Positions 22,671 through 34,422 of a stretch of DNA of 64,000 nucleotides are shown piece after piece (within the stretch, counting starts at the first letter, position 1; each line of letters opens with the position of its first letter). Made by a program: the position numbers and the translations under genes. The stretch comes from Helianthus annuus (taxonomy: Eukaryota; Streptophyta; Magnoliopsida; Asterales; Asteraceae). The stretch lies in contig NC_035435.2 of NCBI RefSeq assembly GCF_002127325.2, positions 14,985,502 to 15,049,501 of the forward strand. Direction: 5' to 3'. The notes under the pieces were generated by a model. The model was not told where the DNA came from. It ran no database searches and saw only the letters and a list, made by a program, of their open reading frames with translations.

Positions 22671-23292
22671 CATGGTGATGTCAGCTCGCGGCTCTTCGTG
22701 CTTCGTGTGTCAATCTCTCGGGCGCACGACGAAGGAATGTCGCGACGTCGGTCTTGAACCAAACCGAACCGAACCGAGCCATATCCACACAAAACTGCAT
22801 CAACAAAAACGAAACAGTGAAACTCCAAATCGAAAATTAACGGTTAATTTCTAAATCCCTTTAACGTATGCAAAGAATTGAATATAAAAATCCTTGTTCA
22901 AAATCGAAATCACAGTTTTTGTTATCCCCTGTTCGAACTTAAATCGTTTTTGTGAAAAAACAAAATCAATTTTTGAAATCTGTTAGACTTCAGATCCGAA
23001 AAGAAACAAATAGTTTTTCTCAAATTTAGATAGAATCAGATTTTTTCAAAGCATGATTCGATCAATTAAGTATTCGATTAAACAAGACTAAAATAAACGA
23101 AATCGTTTGAATTGAATTCCAAACAGTTTGTCCGAATCAATTTTGATTTCGTTCAAATCTGTATTTTTAAAGGAACGAACACTGAGAATTGGGTGATTAG
23201 GGCAAAAGGTTTGGGAAATTTAACTCTTGAAAGTCAAGTTACGTGTTTTAAAGATAAGGTACTAACTAGATCTTTAAAGAAAAAAGAAATTG
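22671..23292. other. Unassigned DNA, no gene seen
   Basis: AT-rich with many AAATCG/CGATTT words. A 62-codon open stretch at 23112-23300 has no family look and is not called. This appears to be the host side of the copia insertion at 23298. Confidence 0.4.
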
Positions 23293-23297
23293 GGAAA

Positions 23298-23416
23298 TGA
23301 GATAAACTGAATTATTTTCTTCATTTTATTCAGCATTACAATATATAGATAAACATAACAATTAACCCTAAAGCCCATAAGTAATTGGTTAGGCCTAAAA
23401 TGTCTGGTTTATAACA
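23298..23416 (-). repeat. 3' LTR of the copia element
   Basis: It starts TGAGATAAACTG and ends CTGGTTTATAACA on the plus strand and matches 40230-40349. About 20 bases present at the start of the other LTR are missing. The target duplication ggaaa lies directly to the left. Confidence 0.92.
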
Positions 23417-23428
23417 CTCCCCCTCAGA
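23404..23428 (-). promoter_or_regulatory. Polypurine tract of the copia element
   Basis: The minus strand reads GTCTGAGGGGGAG and then TGTTATAAACC, the LTR start. A second purine tract (TTCAGGGGGAGAA) lies just after the pol stop at about 23606-23620. Doubled tracts are also seen at other LTRs in this window. Confidence 0.8.
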
Positions 23429-23620
23429 CATTTAGAATTATACACAGTTTAACAACATAATTCATGATGATGTTAAATAGGTACTTTAGGACCTGAATAA
23501 ATAAACTGATACTACTGGATTAGCTATGCTGCCTCATTAAAAACCTTTCTAACAAAACCCAGTAGGACAAAACTTAATTAAGGGAAAAAGGGTATAGCGT
23601 GTATAATTCTCCCCCTGAAT

Positions 23621-25690
23621 TCAACAAATATCTTTCAATCTACGAAGACCGATCTTGTGTGATAGTTGCTCGAAACTGCTTCTAGGTAAAGATTTCGTGA
23701 ACAGGTCAGCTAGATTTTCACTTGACTTAATCTTGCGAACATCAATTTCCCCTTCTTTTTGCAAGCCATATGTTGAGAAATATTTTGGTGAGATGTGCTT
23801 TGTTCGATCACCCTTGATATAACCTTCTCAGATTGGAGCTATGCAAGCAGCATTGTCTTCATGAATTATTATCGGCTCCTTCTTGATCTGTTCTAATCCG
23901 CATGCTTCTTGTATGTGATTAATCATTGATCTCAACCACACACATTCTCGACCGGCATCATATAGTGCTATCAATTCGGCATGATTTGATGACGTTGCTG
24001 TAAGTGTTTGCTTAGTTGACTTCCAAGAAATTGCTGTACCACCATATGTGAATACATAACCTGTTTGAGATTTTGCTTTATGTGGATCTACTAGATATCC
24101 AGCATCGGCATACCCAACAAATTGGAGCTTTTAATATTTTTGGTAGAAAAGACCTAAGTCTTGTGTCGCGCAAATATACCTGAATATGTGTTTTATTCCA
24201 TTCCAGTGTCTACGTGTTGGATTTGAACAATATCTCGCTACTACATGTACCGAGAATGCAATATCTGGTCTCGTGTTATTTGCAAGATACATAAGGGCAC
24301 CGATCACACTTAAGTATGGTACTTCTGCACCAAGTACTTCTTCGCCTTCTTCTTGAGGGCGGTAAGGATCCTTATGTAGATCTAGCGGTCGGACAACCAT
24401 GGGTATGCTAAACGGATGACCTTTGTCCATATTAAAACGTACTAATATCTTCTGGATGTAGTTTGACTGATGGACGAATGTACCATTACGTAAATGCTCG
24501 AACTGCAATCCGAGACATAATTTTGATGTACCAAGGTCTTTCATCTCAAATTCTATCTTTAATATATTAGCACAGCTTTTTCTATCTCTTCAGAAGCGCT
24601 CCGATGATGTTTATATCATCTACATAGACTGCTATTATAGTGAATTTTGAGTGTATTCTTTTTATAAAGACACATGGGCTGATTACATCAGACATATATC
24701 CTTCTTTTTCGAGATATTCACTGTGTCAATTATAACACATACGACCAGATTGTTTGAGACCATATAGAGATCCCTGGAGCTTTATAGAACACAATCTCAA
24801 GGTGTTGATTTTAATGCTTCAGGCAATTTTAATCCTTTAGGGATTTTCATGTAGATGTCATTTTCAAGTGTCCTGTATAAGTATGCGGTGAAGAAATCCA
24901 TTAGTCTCATATGAAGTCCTTCAGAGACTGTGAGGCCGATTAGGAACATAAGGATTATCGCATCCACTACAGGGGAATACGTTTCCTCATAATCAACTCC
25001 TGGGATTTGGGAAAACCCTTGTGCTACAAGTCGAGCCTTATATTGTACAATCTCATTTTTTTCATTTCTCTTTATTGCAAACACCCATTTATAACCTACT
25101 AGTTTGACGTCTATGGGTGTTCGGACGACAGGTCCAAAAACATGTCGCTTTTCTAGCGAATTTAATTCGGCATTTATGGCTTCTTGCCATCTTGACCATT
25201 CGTTTCTGTGCATGCACTCTTCTAAAGTTTTAGGTACATAATCATTTTCATTGATTACATCCGTTGAGATAGCATATGCAAATACATCATCAACATGTGT
25301 TTTATTCCGGTTCCACATTGTACTATCTTGTACATAATTAATTGAGATCTCATTTTCATTCGATACCGGTGTTTCTTCTGAAACTTCATTTTCATTTTTA
25401 TCTGGAATCGTAACTGTCTCTTCTGGGACATTTACCTCCGCTGGGGTTTCATTTCCAACCTTTTGTGAGTTTTCACCAACTGCGTTACTTTGCTCTTTTT
25501 GTTTCCGTGGGTTCTTGTCTTTGGAACCGATTGGTCTCCCACATTTTCGTTGTATAGTAATCGCTTCCGGGATTACTTCAATTCGAGTAGGTGCATTTGA
25601 TGTTGGTATATGTGACTTTGTCACTCTATTCGTATTCGCGAATGCATCTGGTAATTCATTTTCTATTCTTTGCAAATGTATAATCTATCG
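23621..25690 (-). pseudogene. Copia reverse transcriptase and RNase H, broken
   Basis: From right to left the RT domain starts near WSRWQEAINAELNSLEK and KLVGYKWVFAIKRN, then has YKARLVAQGFSQ, the second palm segment (MDFFTAYLYRTLENDIYMK), YVDD at 24615-24626 and GLQFEHLRNGTFVHQSNYIQ. RNase H includes EPIIIHEDNAACIAP (about 23836-23880) and an end AGRECVWLR/GLRRLKDIC followed by TGA at 23621-23623. Stops and frame changes lie near 24545 and 24790. The acidic, Lys/Glu-rich linker before RT (25380-25560) is normal for copia pol. Confidence 0.88.
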
Positions 25691-25854
25691 GACTTCATAT
25701 TCACATTGACCACTTCGAGGGTCGAGATTTGATAGCGATGATGCATTCCACATTATTTCTTGTGTTACCGTCTTTCTTTGTTCTTATCTCCCCCTAAGAT
25801 TGGGAACATTGTTTCATTAAAATGACAGTCAGCATACCGTGCTATAAAGATGTC

Positions 25855-27010
25855 TCACGTCATTGGTTCTAAGTATTTAATAATAGACAGGGAGTTAAAA
25901 CCAATACAGATACCCAGTCTTCTTTGGGGCCCCATTGTAGTACGTTGTGGTGGCGCTATTGGTACGTATACCGCATAACCAAAAATTCTAAGGTGGGACA
26001 AACTTGGTTCTCGTGTGGAGACCAGTTGCAATGGGGAGTATTCGTGATCACCAGTTGGTCTCAATCTAATCAGTGCAGCGGCATGCAAAATAGCATGGCC
26101 CTATGCAGAAGATGGTAGTTACATCTCATTAGAAGCGGTCTAGCGATTATTTGTAATCGTTTAATCAAAGACTAAGCTAAACCGTTTTGTGTGTGAACAT
26201 GAGGTATGGCATGTTCAACATTAATCCCAATCGACATATAATAGTCATTAGAAGCTTGGGATGTGAACTCTCCTGCATTGTCCATCCGGATATTTTTAAT
26301 TTGATTGTCCGCGAAATTAGCTCTCAATTGTATGATTTAAAGCCAAAAGTCGGGCAAATGCTACATTTCGAGTAGCTAAAAGACTCACATGTGACCACCT
26401 TGAAGATGCGTTAATTAAGACCAAGAAATAGTGGAATTGTCCACACGGAGGATGGACAGGCCCACAAATATCCCCTTGGATTCTTTCTAAAAATGAGGGG
26501 GTTTCATGTATCAACTTAGTTTGTGATGGCCGAGTTATAAGTTTGCCCAGAGAGCATGCTGCACATGATAAATCTTGTGGTAGCAAAACTTTTAAATTTT
26601 TTAGAGGGTGCCCGGTTGCACTTTTGATTATACGTCTCATCATTATGCTACCGGGGTGACCTAGACGGTCATGCCATATATTGAATGTGTCTTTATCTAA
26701 TAACTTCTGGTTATTCGCCATATATGGTTCGATAGGATTGATATTAGTACAATACAATCCAGAGGATAAGGCTTCTAGTACTTCAACAATGGTTTCTTGG
26801 CCATTTTTGTTTGAAGTAATTTGAAGATATTTAATATTATTTTAAGATATTATTTTTAGGTGGTAACCGTTTTTACGAATATCTTTAAAACTAAGTAAAT
26901 TTATTATGAATTACTTGAATATAATGCATTATCAATAGTTAGTTGGGTACCCGAAGATAATGTTTTGTGTGCTCTGCCGGAGCCTTCGATAAGGTTACTG
27001 ACACCAGATA
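25855..27010 (-). pseudogene. Copia integrase with stop in place of the catalytic Glu
   Basis: 26317-26757 holds the GAG-pre-integrase zinc part (WHDRLGHPGSIMMRRII, CAACSLGK) and the start of the core (RIQGDICGPVHPP, first catalytic Asp). LIN replaces the LID usual next in this family. The second Asp is in RMDNAGEF at about 26280. In the following HTQNGLA segment the codon for the catalytic Glu is TAG (26172-26174). The block 25855-26088 (HLRIFGYAVYVPIAPPQRT) is the integrase C-terminal region. At the right edge ISGVSNLIEGSGRAQN is the protease C-terminal part, joined here to gypsy LTR DNA at 27011. Confidence 0.87.
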
Positions 27011-29395
27011 TTGGCCTCGGCGATTAAGTCGATATAAAATGAGGGACTTCATGATAGAGTTTTGTCTAGTAAGTTTTAAGGTTGTTGTCCTACCCAAGGA
27101 GGACGAACGTACGTATTCTACCCAAGGAGAATACGCAGGATTAATATTGGCATCCTACCTATGGAGGATGAAGGTACATTTCCTACCCAAGGAGGATATG
27201 TAGGTTTCGTTTTAATTCTTTAACCCATTCCCAACCACCGGGAATCCCATGCCTTAGAAAGTGTGTGAACTCACCTCGGTTTGCTCGGTCAGATTAATTA
27301 CTCAAATAATCAGGAAATCAAGCACGTCCTAATAAGGTACAGATAACAATCAGTTTCTCATGCATAACACGTATCCTACGTACGGTTTATCTACTCATTA
27401 CATCTATCACGCACCACACAATTCTAACGTCAAAGTACTTTGTTAAGTTATATTGTTTTACCCTAAAATAATATAACTATCTCATAAAATAAACAAGTAT
27501 CCACACAAGTGTTCTAGCATAAAATATATATTTTAAATATATATTTAACCATTTTACTTGTAAAAATCAACCTCCGATACTTTGTATTTTTTGTAACAAG
27601 CTCACGGCGAAGTTTATTTTGAAAAGCAAAGTTAAAACGTATATGTGAACACTTGTTAGAAACATAATTTCTAAGTGTTGGAATTTTTAGAAAATTTCGC
27701 CAGAGTTTCCTTTGTAAATGGAGGTGTCCATGCTAATAAGCATATCATTTTCTTTTCGGAAAAATATTCAATCAATCAACAACAAGTTACTAAGCAACTT
27801 TACACTAGTCAAGTGCAAAAACAATGCACTTTACATAACAACATGAACTTGAGTTTTCGTAAAAACGCGTAGTAACTTGGTAAGGTATTTAGTGGTCTTA
27901 GTTACCCTCCAAAGTGTGTTTATTTTATTTAAAATCTCATTCCCGTGATTTTTAGATGTTCACAACTTGTGAACGTATTTAACAAAAATATTTATTTACC
28001 ACGTTTTCATGTTTCACTTGCATCCTTACACCCCTTTTAGTTGGTTTGTTTAGGAAATCATTCTCAAGGCTTGGATTTACAAGGTTACTAGTTTACTTGG
28101 TTTATTATTTTTCAAGAAAAATCATTTTTTCACCAAGTTCATGTCTAAATATGGAGGTGATTCTTTTATGTAAATCACTACTCACCTCCTAACTTGTTAA
28201 CTCATGTTTTTAATCATGATTTAACAAGTTCTATGTTATGACCAACATCAATATTAACAAGCAATCATCAAGTATCAATCAACATAATCAAAACAACTCT
28301 ATTTCATCAAGATTTCATCTTATTTCATCATCATGTTAGCTTCATGTTCAAGACTTTTGTTTAGGATCTTTTAGTGTTCATATGTTATTAACCACTAAAA
28401 ACATGAAGTATCTAAGGATTAACAAGGAGCTAACTACTAGCTTAAAGCTAGGGAAGAACAAGATGAAAAAGTTGAGGATAATAGCAAACGAAGGTGGTCC
28501 TTCAAGTTCCGAGAACACCGAGCCTCCTAATTCACCTTCTAACACCTTGAAGTACACTTGAAATGCTTGAATGAAAATTGAAAATGGTGGTGATGTATGG
28601 GGGTATGTTGGCCGTAGCTTATGACGAGGAGGAAGGGAATGATATGTGTTGGTGATTAGTGAAGATGATGGGTGTTTATAATCTTCTAAACCCTTTTATC
28701 CAAAGGATATAATGTTCCATATAGTACTAACAATATCAAATCAAATCTAGCAATTTCCAAGAAGTGATCATATAGAAGATATTAGAATATTTGAAATGAT
28801 CTTGTGTTGTGGGGCCCCTTTGGGCCGTAGGTAAACAAGGGGGGGGGGGTAAATTGAAAATTAGATGGTAAATAATTCAATTAGTGGAAGGTTGAAGTGT
28901 TAAGTCTAGTGTTTAGTGTGTACCATGTATTATGTAATGTCTTTAAGTGTTCGGGAATCATAACTAGCTCAAAAAAATAAAAATAATGTTTCTTACAATA
29001 TTTTAGTGTTCCGGGTAATGTCCGGTTGTTCGGTTAGATACCGGTTCGTTAAAGTGCTAAGTTATGTCGTAAAGTGTTCTTTATATATCTTTTTGTAACA
29101 TTTTTAACTCCCAACACTTGGGAAAACATTCAGGACCATTTAGTCAATTTTTTGCACTAGACTAGTATGTTGAAAAGCACATATAAGTATAGCACAGTAA
29201 TCAGAAAGCAGTCAAGTAATTCAGTACAGTCATCAAGTACTTTAATTAACATTAATAAATCGTACGGATACAGGTAATTATGACGGTTGTCACATTCTCC
29301 CCCTGTTAAGAGCATTTCGTCCCGAAATTTAGCACGTGGTTACTGAGGAAGCTAGTTAAGATGCGTTGGTTTCCTGGTTTTCCTGGGGTGTCACA
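27011..29395 (-). repeat. 3' LTR of gypsy 2, truncated
   Basis: 27012 onward matches 35123 onward (TGGCCTCGGCGATTAAG). The part equal to 34423-35122 is absent, and copia sequence is joined directly. The right edge GGGGTGTCACA at 29395 equals the right edge of the other LTR at 37572. A segment of about 60 bases present near 36147-36210 is missing here. Confidence 0.92.
27086..27201. repeat. Four short hairpin repeats in the 3' LTR
   Basis: Four successive imperfect repeats of the form xxCCTACCCAAGGAGGxx fold into short stems. It is the same block as at 35198-35311 in the other LTR. Confidence 0.75.
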
Positions 29396-29420
29396 TCATC
29401 CCCCCATTGGTTTGGAATTT
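29295..29420 (-). promoter_or_regulatory. Two LTR starts with purine tracts (U3 extension)
   Basis: On the minus strand AATGGGGGGATGA is followed by TGTGACACCCC (outer start, at 29395). About 107 bases later AACAGGGGGAGAA is followed by TGTGACAACC (inner start, near 29294). The 107-base segment is also present in the 5' LTR (37469-37572), so the outer start is the one in use in this copy. Confidence 0.75.
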
Positions 29421-32400
29421 CGTGCCGAAATTCTGCAGTAGCTTCAGCCTCAGTAGTGGTTGCACTTTTCTTAAACAGCTGGGGGTACTTGAGTTTCATT
29501 TGGTCTTCTCGTTCCCAGGTATACTCTGGGCCACGACGGGAATCCCAACGAACTCAGACAAGAGGTATTCTGGTACGCTTGAGAATCTTAACATCTCGAT
29601 CAGTAATCTCTACTGGTTCCTCGATGAATCGCAGCTGGTCGTCAATAGTGAGCTCCTTTAAGGGAACTATGAGGGTCTCATCTGACAGACACTTCTTCAG
29701 AGTTGACACATGGAAAACATTGTGAACTCCGTTGAGTTCTGCCGGTAGATTCAGCTTGTAGGCCACCTTGCCAATCTTCTCAATGATTTCGAAGGGTCCA
29801 GCATATCGCGGGTTGAGTTTGCCTCGTTTGCCAAAACGAACCACACCTTTCCAAGGTGAGACTTTAAGTAGCACTCGATCCCCAACCTGGAACTCGAGTG
29901 GCTTCCTTCGCTTATCAGCATAGCTTTTCTGACGGTCACGAGCTGCCGCCATTCGTTGCCGTATCTGATCAATTCTCTCGGTTGTATCTACTACAAGTTC
30001 TGGGCTAGTGATTTGGCTGTCACCAACTTCTGCCCAACAGAGAGGTGATCGGCACTTCCGTCCATACAATGCCTCGAGCGGAGCGGCCTGGATACTGGTG
30101 TGGTAACTATTGTTATACGAAAACTCCACTAACGGGAGGTGTTTTTCCCAGCCATTGCCAAAGTCGATTACACATGCCCGAAGCATGTCTTCGAGGGTTT
30201 GGATGGTACGTTCAGATTGCCCATCCGTCTGTGGATGATATGCCGTGCTCATGTCTAATCGAGAACCAAAGGACTTGTGCATAGCTTGCCACAACTCAGA
30301 TGTAAAACGTTAGTCACGATCAGAAATGATGGAGGTTGGCACTCCGTGCCTTCATACTACTTCCTTTAGGTAGATGTCTGCTAGAGTAGAAAACTTGTCG
30401 GTTTCCTTGATAGCCAAGAAGTGTGCAGACTTAGTCAATCGATCCACGATCACCCAAATGGTATCATTTCCGCGTTGAGATCTAAGCAGGCCAGTAACGA
30501 AATCCATGGAAATTTGCTCCCATTTCCATTTAGGTATCTCTGGTTGTTGAAGTAGGCCTGATGGTTTCTGATATACAGTCTTGACTCTAGCACAAGTCAA
30601 GCATTTACCGACATAGGTTGCTATGTTGGCTTTCATACCAGGCCACCAGTATGCAGTCTTTAGGTCGTGGTACATCTTATCTAAACCAGGATGTACTGAA
30701 TAACGAGACTTGTGCGCTTCATCCATCACAAGCTCGCGTAAGTCTCCATAAAGAGGAACCCAGATGCGCCCGTTAACATAGTAGGCATCGTCTTCCTTTT
30801 GTTCTAGCCGCTGCCTCGATCCTCGTAAGGACTCAGCCCTGATGTTCTCTGCTTTCAACGCTTCAACTTGAGCATCTCGTATTTGAGTGGGAAGGCTAGA
30901 GTGAATGGTAAGCTGTAACGCACGTACACGCTTAGGTATAGTATCCTTTCCACTGAGGGCGTCGGCCACAACATTGGCTTTACCCGGATGATACTTGATC
31001 GCACATTCGTAATCATTCAAGAGTTCGACCCATCGACGTTGTCGCATGTTTAATTCCTTTTGCTTGAAGATATGCTCGAGACTCCTGTGATCGGTGTAAA
31101 TGGTGCACTTGGTACCGTACAGGTAGTGTCTCCATATCTTAAGTGCGAAAACAACTGCTCCCAATTCCAAGTCGTGCGTAATGTAGTTCCTTTCGTGAAC
31201 TTTAAGTTGGCGCGATGCGTAGGCAATGACCTTGTCACGTTGCATCAACACGCAACAAAGTCCTTGGATTGAAGCGTCGCAGTAAACCACAAAATTATCT
31301 GTGCCTTCAGGCAATGAGAGGATAGGCGCGCTACAAAGTCTGTCTTTTAATTGCTGAAATGCGGAATCCTGTGCGTCACCCCGACGATAGGTGATACCCT
31401 TCTGAGTCAGTGAAGTGAGACGTTGTACAATCTTTGAGAAATCCTTGATAAACCTTCTGTAATATCCTGCCAAACCCAGGAATTGGCGGATTTCTATTGG
31501 TGTACGGGGTGCAGGCCAGTTCTTGATCGAGTCAACTTTGGATGGATCAACATGAATCCCATCCTTGTTTACCACATGGCCTAGAAAGTGGACTTCGCGA
31601 AGCCAGAAGTCACATTTCGAAAACTTGGCATACAACTGCTCTTTTCGAAGAAGTTCCAGAATAAGCCTCAGGTGTTGCTCGTGTTCCACCTGACTCTTAG
31701 AATAGATCAGGATGTCGTCAATGAAAACTATGACAAATTTATCCAGGTAAGGTTTGCACACTCGGTTCATGAGATCCATGAAGACCGCAGGTGCATTCGT
31801 CAATCCGAAAGGCATAACCAGAAACTCGTAATGCCCATAACGAGTCCTAAATGCTGTTTTAGGGACGTCCTCATCTCGAACTCTCAGTTGATGGAAGCCT
31901 GACCTTAGGTCAATCTTAGAATAGAAGCTCGACCCTTGCAATTGGTCGAACAAGTCATCAATGCGTGGGAGAGGATAACTATTCTTCACGGTCACCTTGT
32001 TGAGTTCGCGGTAGTCAATACACATTCTGAAGGTACCGTTTTTCTTCTTTACGAATAACACTGGAGCTCCCCAAGGTGAAGAGCTAGGACGTATGAAACC
32101 CTTTTCCAAGAGTTCTTGCAGTTGCATGGACAGTTCTTCAAGTTCCGATGGAGCTAGACGATAAGGTGCTCGAGCTATAGGCGCCGCTCCAGGAGCTAGC
32201 TCGATTTGAAATTCGACCTGTCGATGAGGCGGAAGACCAGGTAATTCCTCAGGAAATACCTCAGGAAAGTCGCGCACAATAGGAATGTCTTCTATCTTCT
32301 TTTCTTCCGAGGATGTATCAGAAACGAATGCTAGAATAGCAGTGTGGCCCTTTCGCAAACACTTCTGGGCCTTAAGGAAAGAGATGATGCCCACAACAGC

Positions 32401-32877
32401 ACCACTCTTGTCGCCACGAATAACGAGAGGTTCTTTACCAGAATGAGGGATGCTGACAATCTTCTCGTTACAAAGAATTTCCGCTTGCTGACGAGATAAC
32501 CAATCCATCCCAATAACAACGTCGAAACTACCCAGAACGATAGGAATAAGACCGATAGAGAAGGTCTGACCAGCTAGGATGAGGTTACAGCCCTTAACTA
32601 TGTGTGTGGCTTCCAAACTTTTACTGTTTGCTAGCTCTACCGTGTGTTTGGTTCTCAGAAGTGTTGGAGTGCGCTTAAGCATTTGGCTAACTTTTATGGA
32701 CACATAACTAGTATCGGCACCCGAATAAAATAGAACAGTAACAAAGAAGTCGTCCAAAAGAAACTTACCCATCACAACGTTGGGATCGTTCCTTGCATCA
32801 CCTTGACCAATCACGACCGCACGACCTCGGGCGCCATTACCATTATTGTTACCCCTGTTGTTGCCTCCGTTGTTGCC
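29356..32877 (-). pseudogene. Gypsy 2 pol: protease, RT, RNase H, integrase, chromodomain-like tail
   Basis: An 820-codon frame (30352-32814) starts [18 protein letters not shown]. The protease motif reads [12 protein letters not shown], so the catalytic Asp is Tyr (codon 32725-32727). Then come [44 protein letters not shown] (RT), [13 protein letters not shown] (RNase H), [10 protein letters not shown] and CLTCARVK (integrase zinc) and [12 protein letters not shown]. In-frame stops are at 30352-30354, 30310-30312 and 29554-29556. The frame goes on after each, through [14 protein letters not shown] and a chromodomain-like [16 protein letters not shown] tail, to TAA at 29356-29358. The last codons lie inside the LTR. 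Two of the three stops fit CGA-to-TGA change. Confidence 0.9.
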
Positions 32878-33879
32878 TCAATTGTTGCCTCCATTGTTGT
32901 TCCCGTTTCCTTGGTTGTTGTTGTTCTGATTCTGGTTCAGCTGAGGACAGTTCCTCTTAAAGTGGCCTTCAGCGCCACACTGAAAGCATCCTTTATTGCC
33001 CTGTTGTTGCTGCTGCTGGTAGTTCTGTGGAGCTGGTTGTTGTTGTTGACGATTCTGATTCACAGGACGTAGGCTCCTGCAATCCTTGGTTTCATGACCC
33101 AGCTTGTTACATCTCAGACAGCGACCCTTGTGGCACTGCCTGCTATGATGCTTGTTGTACCGGTTGCACTTGGGGTGGTTCCCTCGGTATCCACCCTGTC
33201 CTTGACTACAAGAAGATTGCTGACCAAGACTCTGGTGATCATCTGTCTTTCGCTGCTGGGACTGAGACTGAACTGAAGTAGAACCCTTGCCCGAATTTCC
33301 ATCCCACTTACGCTTATTATCGCTGGGAGCATCAGTAGTAGTAGCGCTAATATGCTTGGGCAGTCTGTTCTGCTCAACTGCCTGATCAGTGAGACGATGA
33401 GCCAACCGGATGATTTGCTGAATGGTGCCAAGATTAGCTGAGGTTACGTGGCTCTGAATTTCTGGCACCAAACCCTTAAGGTACAGCTCGATACGCTTGA
33501 TGGGAGGGTCCACCATAGTGGGGCACAAGATGGCTAATTCGTTCGATCTCTTTGTGTATGCCTCGATTTCAGACCCCGTCATCTTCAAATTGAAAAATTC
33601 CACCTCTAGCTTATGGATGTCGTCACGACTGCAGTACTCTTCTTTGATCAACTCCTTGAAGTCGTTCCATGGGGTGACATTAGCAACCGCCAGCCCTAGC
33701 AGTTGGACTTGTGCTTTCCACCAGGTTAACGCAGCACCTTCGAGTGTTCCAGTAGCAAATTTCACCTTACGATCTTCAGGGCATTCACACATCTCAAAAA
33801 CAGACTCAAGCTTCTCGAACCAGTGAAGAATGCCTACAGCTCCTTCTGTGCCGCTGAAAGTACTAGGTCGGCAATCCAT
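32878..33879 (-). pseudogene. Gypsy 2 gag, main part
   Basis: A 333-codon frame has the gag core (FATGTLEGAALTWWKAQ, NDFKELIKEEYCSRDD, LCPTMVDPPIKRIELY), a basic Ser/Gln-rich linker, zinc knuckles CLRCNKLGHETKDC and CFQCGAEGHFKRNC, and a tail of Asn/Gly/Gln repeats. TGA at 32878-32880 closes it inside the Asn/Gly repeat. The same frame goes on into pol, so gag and pol were probably one frame in the parent. The N-terminus is in another frame (see next entry). Confidence 0.88.
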
Positions 33880-34117
33880 GAATGTTTAGAATGTGCACAC
33901 GGGAGGCTAAGCATGTTGACCTGTTGCGCGAGAATAAAAGACACGGTTAAGCACGAGGGTTGGTTTGTGAAGGTAGGATCTAAACGTCCTAAGATGGGTT
34001 GATATGGTAGGTTATACCTTCTGCAGGAACAGCTGCGAGTGCCTCAGCAACTCGTTCATTGATCAAAGCCGTCAACTGGGCTTGAGTTAGGTTGATACGT
34101 CCTCCGCGTCCGTTCAT
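33880..34117 (-). pseudogene. Gypsy 2 gag N-terminal piece
   Basis: An ATG at 34117 on the minus strand gives MNGRGGRINLTQAQLTALIN, a usual start for gag of this group, and runs to about AAVPAEG. It then falls out of frame before the MDCRPSTFSG part. An insertion or frame change within 33880-34010 separates it from the main gag frame. Confidence 0.75.
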
Positions 34118-34404
34118 GATCTTTACAACGAAGCAACGTAAGTGAGAAAAAGTGTCGCGAAAAGTGCGTAAGTGTGGGATGACAGTAGAGAATAAGCACA
34201 CAAGATTCAAATAGCAATTATCGCGTTAATTAATGCATAGTGTGAACTATCTAACCGACAATATAACATGATTCATACCACCTATTGTGTCGAGTCTTGC
34301 ACGTGGAGTGAAGCGTCGTTGTGGATCGTTGAGCACTGTACAGGTTATAGTCTGGTTTTGTCAAAAAGCCTTTCCCCCTTTTAAAACCAAGTTCACTATA
34401 ACCA

Positions 34405-34420
34405 ATGGCTCTGATACCAA
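34405..34420 (-). promoter_or_regulatory. Primer binding site of gypsy 2
   Basis: The minus strand reads TTGGTATCAGAGCCAT two bases from the LTR end, complementary to initiator tRNA-Met. Confidence 0.9.
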
Positions 34421-34422
34421 TC

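Noticed and set aside
23112..23300. 62-codon open frame at the left border of the copia element
   Set aside because: It is short and runs over the target duplication into the LTR, so it is a chance frame.
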